Assembly: GCF_947242115.1 (NCBI RefSeq)
Contig: NC_074720.1
Location: 30,816,145 to 30,880,144, forward strand
DNA from: Biomphalaria glabrata
Taxonomy: Eukaryota > Mollusca > Gastropoda > Planorbidae
Length of the DNA stretch: 64,000 nt
Direction of reading: 5' to 3'
Each line of letters begins with the position of its first letter. Position 1 is the first letter of the stretch. Below, piece after piece: positions 33,091-43,600 of the stretch. Made by a program: the position numbers and the translations under genes. The notes beneath the pieces were generated by a model. It had not been told where the DNA came from. It saw only the letters and a program-made list of their open reading frames with translations, and made no database searches.

Positions 33091-33843
33091 ATATTTATAA
33101 ATAAAATGTTTCGCTGCTCTATACTGAAACAAACGATATTTAACTATACAAACTTCTCTAGTCATGAGTACCTCACTAACAAAGTGGTTAGCACATTGGC
33201 ACATTGGCCCAGCCACGAGTTTGAATTCAGGTTGTTCCTCTTTTTTTAAAAAATGTTTTTAAAAACTAATTACAAAACAGTAAAATCTACCCAGATATCC
33301 CTTTCTTTCTCCCCCTTCCCCTCATTTTCAAAAGGAAATAGCGTATTGAGAAAGCTAAAAGCGTGAAATTGTGCTAAACAAAAACAATAATAGGTAAAAA
33401 TATTTCTAATAGCACATATTTATTTTTGTTGGCTTAGATGTATTACAAATCTAATTACATAACTGCTCCAAACTTATGGATTAAACTTTGTATATTATGC
33501 TTTTTTTTTTTTTTTAAAGTATTTCAGATTTTTTACTTTACCAGTGACATATATATGAATTTCCATGATTTTTTATTTTTACAAATATTTATGTGTGTGT
33601 GTGTTTATAATTTTATAAGTTTTGAAATTAAATAAGCTTTATCTTCTCTTCTCTTATGTTTTTTTTCATGTACATATATTTCTTATAATTAAATGTATAC
33701 ATTACTTTGATCAAATTTCTTTTGACAGTTTGATGGCCTTTATTTGAAAGAGATATATCACATGCAACAGACTTGACTGAAGAATGATGCTGATGTTTAA
33801 CAAATATGCTACCTGTGAATTTATCTAACAAACACAGTTTTAA
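33091..33843 (+). other. Presumed RFWD3 5' flank / 5' UTR
   Basis: Includes a possible acceptor (ttgacag at 33722-33728) 115 bases before the start codon. No TATA box or clear initiator was picked out. Confidence 0.35.
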
Positions 33844-34641
33844 ATGTCCCTCCTAAATAATAGTCCTGTTCAGCCCAGTGAAATCCTCATCTCCAGTGAG
33901 GATGAAGATGAAATTCAGACGCACCATAGGCACACTTCTGTCAATGAAATAAGAAGTATTAGAAGTTTAATAAACCAAACAAGGATGCTATTAGTAAAGG
34001 CAGAAGCTGAATCTCGCCCAGAGCCATACAGAACTGAAATGACTTCCATATACAAATACTCATTTTCATCTAACGTTAAAGTAAACGACTTATTTAGAGA
34101 CCATGAAATGACAGAACTGTTAAATATAATGTCCTTGCTAAAAAGTCGGCTGAGCGCTGAACATGTGTTTGCATTGGGATGTCCGCAGCATCCAGAAGAG
34201 CGTAAAATTTATGATGAGCTTGTTATGCATTATTCTGACCAACTCTTGGAAACTTTGGGAAATGTCTCAGACAGTTCTTTGCCTCCTCGAGAAGGTAGAG
34301 AAAGTGTTTTTCATAGCAATTTAGGTCTTTCAAATGTAAATCCAGAGTTAGGTCCTTCGACATCTTGGCAGTCGAGGCATGATTGTGTTCTGCCCAAAAA
34401 TTCTCACGCTCTTAAAAATTGTGAACTTTTAGGCAATGACAATGGTTTGGAAGTAATTAACCATCAGAAGAACATAGAAGAATTACTGCAGAATGTACAG
34501 AAATTAACTGACCTTTTTCATTTAGATTATAAGAATTTAGAGGAAAAGTGGAATGATCCAGAAATACAGACAGTTTTAAATGCTATTTATTCTTCATTAA
34601 CTGCAGCACTCAAGTTTAAAACAGAAAACAGAGCTGAAGGG
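33844..34641 (+). CDS. RFWD3: RFWD3 coding exon 1 (residues 1-266)
   Basis: 798 nt ending at a strong GTAAGT donor, phase 0. It encodes the divergent N terminus. Several short helical, Leu- and Glu-rich stretches appear (for example residues 210-265), but no catalytic domain. A likely upstream 5'-UTR splice acceptor is ttgacag ending at 33728; the non-coding first exon was not located. Confidence 0.88.
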
Positions 34642-37600
34642 GTAAGTTGGGAAATAGAAAAAAAAACTTAACAATGTAAATTTTGTCACTTTCACTAGCC
34701 TTTCCATAGATTTAATTTAATAGGTTTGACATTCTGTAACAAAATGTGAACTTGTGAATATTATGAGCTCCTACCAAGACGATAGTTGTTGTATGTAACT
34801 TTGAATTGCTCCACCCTTCCTCTTTGAAACTGAAAGAAGACACAATTTTGTGGTTTATAATTAGGTACAAGAAAATGTTTAGCCTCTTAAAAACTCTAAA
34901 TGAATTTTTTTAGAAATAAATTTCTTTTATTTAAAAGAAAAAAAAAATTAACAATAATGTCAATTATAAAATAACTCATCAGTCGTGCGAAGATAAAACA
35001 TTTGTGTGGCTGCCCCCAAGACTGAGTTAACCTTGTGGTTTAAAGGGGCCTATTGCTAGATAAGGATGACTGCCTGGCAATATGTGCTTTGGGTTGTCAT
35101 CGTCATGGTTTCTAGTTTGAACCCTGCCTGCTATGATCCTGTCTTGTAGGAGGTCTGCCCTAGGGTATAATAATGTTTAATCTGAAAGACTGTCTTGTCT
35201 AAAACTTGCAAGTCAGGGATAAGGCAATCTATATAATGATTATTCCTATTTAATTTTCTGATGGGCCATTTAGATCCGAGTCTTTTTTTTTGTTAATGTT
35301 TTTACCTGCTCATTTAAAAAAAAAAAGACTTTAAATGAAGTAAGCTAAAGCTTGGAGTTTTTTTTTTTTTTTTTTTTGTAAACTCTTTAAAATATTTTTG
35401 TTTTTTAAACTAATTATCACTATTTCCCAAATGGCAGGCTCAGAGTTTATCTCCTAGTCAAAGAAAGAGAAAAAGAAGTGGGGATGATGTCAGTAAGTCA
35501 GAAAGTAAGAAATCCAAGGAAGGAGACACAAGTATCTCTCATGAGGAAGAAGAAGTAACTTGAATAGTTGATAAGCTTGTCAATTGTTATTCATACAGAT
35601 AATACACACCAGTTTCCACATAACAGCACTCACAATACCAGTTTCGACATAACAGCACTCATGCACACAATACCAGTTTCCACACAACACATACACAATA
35701 CCAGTTTCCACACAACACACACAATATCAGTTTCCACACAACACACACACAATACCATAAACTGAATTTATTTTTATGATAATTATGTTAAATGGATCGA
35801 AGTAAATAGTTTTCCTTAACATTTTACTCAACTAAAATTTGATTCTAGTTAAAAATTAAGCAAAGATTTAATTTATTATCTGCAAGCTGTGTTCTTTATA
35901 ACTACAGAGGTTTGATTTCCTTTCAAGTATAAAATCTAAAGCTTCATTTTCAGCTCCTATCTTGTTCTGAAACTGGTTGACAAAACTAAATTTTATCTCT
36001 TCACCTTTTTTGTATTAGAACTGTTCAGTATGTCTGGAGCCATGGACCACAGGGGGTGAGCACAGAGTTACCTGCCTGAAGTGTGGACATCTCTTTGGCA
36101 TGAGGTAAGAATTCTTTGATTGTTCTATGGAAGATTGGTAAAGACTGTGAGTTGTATTGTTAATAATATTGTAATGACTCTCACTATCTAGGCTCTGTGT
36201 ATCACTGCACCGCACATCACAATCTCAAAGAACTTGACATATTATTGCCATATTATTTATTACAAGTGTAGTATTTAAAACTTACATTTGTATGATCATC
36301 CAGCAAAATTTACTTTAATTTTGTTTGTTCTGCAAAAATAAATCTTGAAACCATGGTGGCTGAGTATTAAAACTATGAACTGATGAGTCCATATAGGTTT
36401 AATGAACCCAATAGTGCCTATTGCCTTAAGATACGTTGTTCACTGTATTTGCCTTATGCTGTAGGATGCTAGTAGCATTTTGAAAACTTTCCTTTAAGAA
36501 AAACGTATCTTATCTTGTTCGAATGAGAACACAAGCATGGTGATGTTTAATTTAATTATTAATAAAAATCAGATATGTTTAGCTGTTTATTAAATTTTTA
36601 AAAGTTTTTAAAATATATTTTAGGGTTATCTCTCTTTGTTAGACAGAGGGTATTTTATAAACCCCAAAAAGGCGCATTGGGTTGATGGCTGATGTTGATT
36701 TTGTCAGGAAAGCTGATGGGTCGCAAGACACTTTTACATTATCTATCTTGAAGAGAGCTTTACCCTTGAAAGCACAGAACAATATATTGATAAAAATCAT
36801 AGGAAACACACATATATACACATTTAATAATCTTAAGAATCTTCCTTATCTCCCATATCAAAACTTTTAATCTTGTTAACCAAACATTCACATTTGACAT
36901 GTTTACCCTAGAATTATGTGTATATCTCATCTAGCTGCATTTTGAAGTGGGTGGAACAGGCTCACTGCTGCCCACAATGCAAGGCGCCAGCTAAGAAATC
37001 TGATTTGAGAAATATTTTTGTTACAAGAATAACAGTAAGTAGCTTACAAAATAGAGCATGGTAAATGACATATTGTAAGAGTACAATAGTTACTGAGCAG
37101 AAGAAAGTGAAGGACATGGTGAAAGATATATATCTTATCTTATAAAATACAGATGTTACTTCAAAAAAGTTCACGTCAGAAACTTAGTATTATATCTTAT
37201 TGTTGTTTTTTTTAGGCTGAGGATACATCAGAAAGAGATAGAGCTCTCAAACTTCTGGAGGAAGAGAAAGCAGCCAGAAGACAGTTAGAGCAGAAAGAGG
37301 CCCAGGCCAGACATAGACTGGAGCTGCACATTGCAGATAATGAGGCGCTTAGAACTGAACTGATTCAATTACGTTCTGCCTTCTCAGCAGGGTAGATCAT
37401 TTGTCTTCTTATTGCAATAGATCATGTGTCCTCCCTTTTAACATGGTTAAAACTCTGTCTCAGTGGACTTTTTTTTTGTTAGTATTCAATTGCAAACTGA
37501 ACTCAACCTTCAGAACAAATCTTAAAACTTAACTATTACAATTTAAATATTTTTGTTTTATATGTTATATTAAATTTTGAAAACTGTCTAAGAAAAATAT

Positions 37601-40600
37601 GCTGTAAAAAAATGCTTGTAAGCATCAAATTGTGGAATGGAGATGCAGTGTATTAAATTTTTTTTTTAATAGATAAAACCAAAAATGTAAGCAAAATATA
37701 TTATATTATTATCTTTTTTCTCAATAAAATAAGAGTTAGTCTTTATCTTTACATGCATAACCTCATTGTTAGTTATCTTTATTTTTCATGATATGCAGAC
37801 AAATCTTTGCATTTAATTGACTTTTTAAATTAAAATATCTAGTTAAAAACTTAACACTTGCTTAACTGGATTAGTGATTCTCAGCTCTTTATTTTTGAGT
37901 CCCAACCCCAATGTTATATAGTTAAGGAGACTAGTCACTCCAGAAAGTCAAAGCAACAAAGATCTTTAATATTTAAGATGGCTGTCTTTTCATGTGATAT
38001 GTGCTTTGGACTCGTTATGAATGTCTTGAGTTTGAACCCTGGCTGCTACCATATCCTGGTGTCTTGCAGGAGGTCTGGACTAGGACATGAAGTAACATCT
38101 GAAATTTATTAAACAAACAGTTAAACAATTTGGGTTTTTATGGCATTGAACCAGATATATTAATGGCAATGTCTTCAGTTCCGAAGATTAAGGATCAGTG
38201 CAGTGTTTCACTTGACTACTCAAACCCAGTTGCAACCTGCATATGTTGCCCGGCGGGGTCTTTTTAAGTTTTCTTTTTGATCTTCTGTGCCCCTTTTCAA
38301 CTAGGGCTTTTTGTTTTGGTCTCAAATGTGTCTCCAACTGTCTCTTTCAGAGAATGTATTACTTAATTCTCAAAGTCTTGTAAAGCTTATTAAATTCAAT
38401 ACTTTCAGACCTTCAACTGTGATAGCTCCCATCCAGCAGGCTTGTAATCCCAGCTCTCAAAGTAGCCAGGCTGTCAGTAGCAACAAACGTTACCATCAGT
38501 TCATGAAAATTAATATAGCTCAGGTAAACATTATATTACTCTTAATTTTAAAAAAAATTTAAGTAAATAATTTCATTTTATTATTAAATAACATGGGGGT
38601 GGTTGGCTTCTGAACTTGAGGGTCCTGGGTTCAAATCACAGTGGAGACTGTGATTTTGAATTTCAAGATTTTTAGGTTGCCCCTGAGTCTTCCCAACTCT
38701 AATGGTACCTGACTTTAGTTGGGGAAAGTAAAGGCGGTTGGGCATTGTGCTGGCCACATGACACCCTGCTCGTTAACCGTTGACCAAAGAAACAGATGAC
38801 CTTAACATCATTTGCCCTATAGACCTCCAAGGTCTGAAAGGGGGACTTAACTTTATTTTTTACTTTAAAAACATGCAAATAACTCATAAGCTTTAAATAA
38901 ATTGAATTTTGAAATAACGAACATTTAGAAAAATTCTTGAGAGTTGTTTCAATATATGATTTGATGCTACTCAATTTTTTGTTTGTTCAGGATGCTAACT
39001 GCCGTGTGTTTGAATATAGCAGAGAACTTGGAATGGTCGTCGTGTCTCAAAAGTCTACAAATGCATTGTTTAGAGGTTATGGAATTAAAGTAAATTTTTG
39101 TTTTTGACATTTTAGCACTACACACAGAAAATAAGTTTGTATAAAATAATAATTACCTGTATAAGTTGAAAACAAATAGTTTTTCAGTTCAACTTGGTCA
39201 GATTAGGTCAGGTCATATAACAACTCAGAATAGGAAATATAATTGTAAAGCATTTAATAGGTTATACAGTAAATCAATAAAAATTGCTAAAATAATCTTT
39301 AAGTTTTAATTACTGTCCTTATACCAGTTTGGAAATTAAAAAATTTTTTTTAGCTAAACGCAAAATAAAATGAAGATTCCTTGGAGGAACCTAGGTGATC
39401 TAGAATGGATTAATTTCTTACTTATATCTTGTCAATTTCATATTATGTTGTTATTATGCTGATATTTTTGTTAGGTATTTTACATCATTTTTTTTTCTTA
39501 GGAACTTCTACCCCTTGATATAATGCAGTGCTTTAAAACTTTGACTTATAAATTTTTTCACTACTTTCATTTTCTCTACTTTGCCACTTCCCAAACCTTT
39601 ATTACAACTGTCTAAAAAGTTTTATACTGCCTTTACTTTCTTTTACTAGCATTTTGTAATTGAAAATAAAATAAACTCTTTCTGTCATGACTTTCTGTTA
39701 GATGTTTTCAAGAGACTTGAAGCCACTGTCTTACCAGCCCCTTCACTCTGGTGCTATTCGAGACATGTGCTTCAGGCCAGCTTCCTACGATGGCCAGCTG
39801 CTAAGCTGTGGATTAGATAAGTCTATACAGTTGACCAGTGTCACAAGTAAAGTGGTCATTCAAAAGTAAGTGTTTTTTTTTCTGTTTTCAAAACTGCAAG
39901 GATATGTATTTATCTTCCAACTTATTTTACTACTTTGGTAGAGCTTAGTTACCAAATCAAAATATAAACATGTAAAAAGAATTGATATCTTTGATATTGA
40001 TCACTCGATGTAACTTGTGTTGCATTGATTTAGACAGGGAAGTCAGGTCCAGAGGCAGAATTTCTAATGTAGGCTCAAGGAAAAAATATAGTTAAGAAAC
40101 TTCAAGTTAAGACATTATGTACACTAGTTCAATTGGCCAATGAAGGAACCCTCTAAGAAAGGGTTGTAAGTGAAATGGCTTCTGGAAATGTCTATTTCAT
40201 TTCTGTAAAAGGAAGACTAGTGCGCTTAACTGGGTCTTTCAGTTTCTCAAGCTAATTTTCTACCAGAGTGAACTTGATATATTGTAATCGTAACTTTGAT
40301 TTTAAAAATTAATTTTACCTTTTGTTATTCTATTGTCCGCTTTTAAGAACCTGTGCTATGCTGTTCAGTTGAGAGTTATTAATAACATGCATAATCTATT
40401 CCCAAAAGAGAATGTAACAGATGTGGCCTGCTTTACTCATTGCTTTGTGGTATGTCTGCTATCTGTATAATACTATATGACTACTTTGATTGAAGGTACA
40501 CTGTGAGCAGTACTGTCTGGTGTTGTGCCTGGAACACTGGTAACACAAATCTTTTCTACGCAGGCTTGGAGAAGGGTGTGGTCAGAGAGTTTGACATTAG

Positions 40601-43600
40601 GATGACCAACACTCATGTTCAAGATATAATGGATAGTGGTGGTTGTCCCATTAGCAACATTCAATATTGGAACAGTACGAACAAGTAAAGAAAAATTTAT
40701 TGAACTTTTTATATTAATACCTAGAAATAATATAAAATGAAAGTAAAGTCTAGAAAATATGATACAGAATTATATTATTTTAGCTACACAACAGCTAAAA
40801 ATTGTTTAATTAGATAATTAATAGATTCATTGCTAGAAAGAGGCAGGTCTTGGGAGTTTTTTCTAGAGTATAATTTAAATGAAAAACATATTAGTTTACT
40901 AGTTTCTTATGTAAATATCTACATAAAAGTAGATTGATATCACCAGTTTCTGCAGCCCTGACCTGCTGGCATTACTCACCCCAACTATTGTCTGATACTA
41001 CTCAACTGGATATACTCCAATCCCAATCAGTAGTACAATATTCAAACAAATCTTCCACCTCATGCCAGATCTGATACTTTGGTACTGGAGTTCCCAGCTA
41101 GTTGTTCTCTGACTGTGACATTTGTTCAATTTAATTACCATTCCTATCAATTACTTCATTAAAAATCACTCAGTAATAATTTAACACAGAAATTGTTATT
41201 CCTAACAAAAAATAAACAAAACTTAATCATATACAAACATTTTCTAGGTGTTCAGGTTTGTGGTAGGTAAATACTAAGCAAATCAATAAACCATTAATTA
41301 ATTATTTTTTGACACCTAAGTTTTAAAAAAAATTTAATGTAAATTTAGACAGAAAAATATAACACACAAATTTTGTTCAATGTTTTGTTTACTGTTTTGA
41401 TTTATGAAATTTAGGGCATGAATAACATGAAAAGAGATGTAGTAACATTGTCTTCAATAGTAACATTGTCTTCAATAGTAACATTGTCTTCAATTACTTC
41501 ATTGCAACTTTGTGCTCTATTGTATTTTATTTGTGTTTGTAATTTTGAAGTATCCAAGGACTGTTGATTGCCCAGTTACAGAATGTGACATTCAAACAAT
41601 ATGTGAATGACCAGTATACAACTCATGTGCTACCTGCAATGCAAAGTGAGTATATACATTTTAATGGACCAATATTGGGTTTGGAAGTAACCAGCCTCTC
41701 TCTCTCTCTGACTAGTAGGTTTTCATTTCTTTTAACCTTTATTTAAAAAATGCTGCCATTCACAGGTCCATTGGTGAGTCTAAGTCTACACAACAGTGGC
41801 TACTTCTTGTCTTCTTACCGACCTGGAGCCCATTTACAGAAGTGTCGATATGAGGTAAATTTCACATGTATATTTATCAAGTGTTTTCATCTTCCCAGTG
41901 GCTGCCTGACAAGCTTGAGATATAATGAAAGCTTTACTCTTATGTATGCTTCTTAGGGGTCTAAAATGTTATGTATTCTGTTTGAATTATATTCACTTAT
42001 AATGAGGCACAAATATAGACTACCACTTAACTTGGCATAAGTGTGCAAAAGCTAAAAAAAATATACTAAGGTATAAGGCCAGTTCTGTCTATTTGTTGAC
42101 ATTAAACTTATTTTGAGTTTCAAAGAGATAAAGTACTTTTTATTTTGTTTAGCATGTTTTGTCAGTGTCTTTTTTTTCTATAGTTTACTGAATGCTTAAG
42201 TGGTGCTTCATTTCATTGGCAATATGAGCATTTAAAAGAAAGACTAATTCTATTCAAATCAAATCAGTTACCTGCAGAATACTCTATAAAATTTTGAAGT
42301 CATGTTATCATTTTGTATTAGGTGTTTCTAGGATAATTAGCACTATTAGAATTAGCTTTGTAAATAAACAATCATAAACTCTGGACCATGGAAAAGTTTA
42401 ACCTCCATTTCACTTGACCTGTGGACCTTCAGGTCTTGAATTACTTTCAACTATGCAGTAAAAAGTTTTAAAATCTGATTATTATGATGAATATGACATT
42501 TAAATACTGATATTTCACACTCAAATAAACGTCATATTGTGTACTACATAAAATTAAAAGCCTATTGGATAGACAACAAATAGTAGCACTTTGATTACCA
42601 GATATCCAGCAAATCGAGCTCATGTCCTCATTTTATGCCTGGCAGCCTTTGACCCAAAGTGTGAAAATGTCCAGCTTTTCAACTGCATTTTGATTTAATA
42701 AGTCTTTCAAAACTTGTGGTTTAAACACTCAGTCACTCAGTCATTAATAACAGAAAGAGATTTTTTTGTCTCCTTCATGCACCAGTGTTTGTTGACTCAA
42801 GACTTGAGTTCCAGTTTGCACCAATCATGAGCTAATGCAAAAAATCGTTTATTTGAGAAATTATTATCTACCGCATTTTTACGCTTATAACCCGCTGGTT
42901 GTACAAGTTTTTACAAACTAATGGCAGCTGTGTGGGGTATATAAAGGTGCGGGGTTCCCAAAATTTATTTTACTCATAACTGAAACTATGGACATAGCAG
43001 TGGGTCTTTATACCTCCTATAGTTGGCTATGTGGTTATGAAATGTACATTGGAAAGCTTTAAGAACATCAGATATTATAAACCTCTAGAAAACAAATAGG
43101 ACCTATGCTGCTGAGAATCAGGCCAATCTTAGGGCCCAGCTCAGCTGCTGCAGCTAATATTTCTTCACCATTACCAGATAATTAGTTCGACTTTCTGTGG
43201 AAACAACATATACAGGTATGACCGTTGGCTCGTATTTCTCAATCATCTCCTATGTATCGCGTCTTGAGTGACAGATGTCTGATGAGCTGCAATTTTATGT
43301 GCCAGTAGTTTACTACAAGGCACACTTTGTACATGCTTAGTATATAAGGGTGCAGGTTGTGCGTTTTTTTTTTAAAATTTATTTTATAATTTGTGCTGAG
43401 TATATGTGGCGTATATGCGCAAAAATATGGTAGTAGTTTTATTGCCCATGATCTACTGACATGTTTCATCTTATTCATTGTAGTCCAAGCTTAGCATTTT
43501 GACTTTTATTTTTCTTTCTTTTAAGACTTTGTAAATGCAGGTGTTTGGTAACCCTATCTCTGATCTTTTTGACTCCCCCATACAGCTTTCCAGCACCCAA

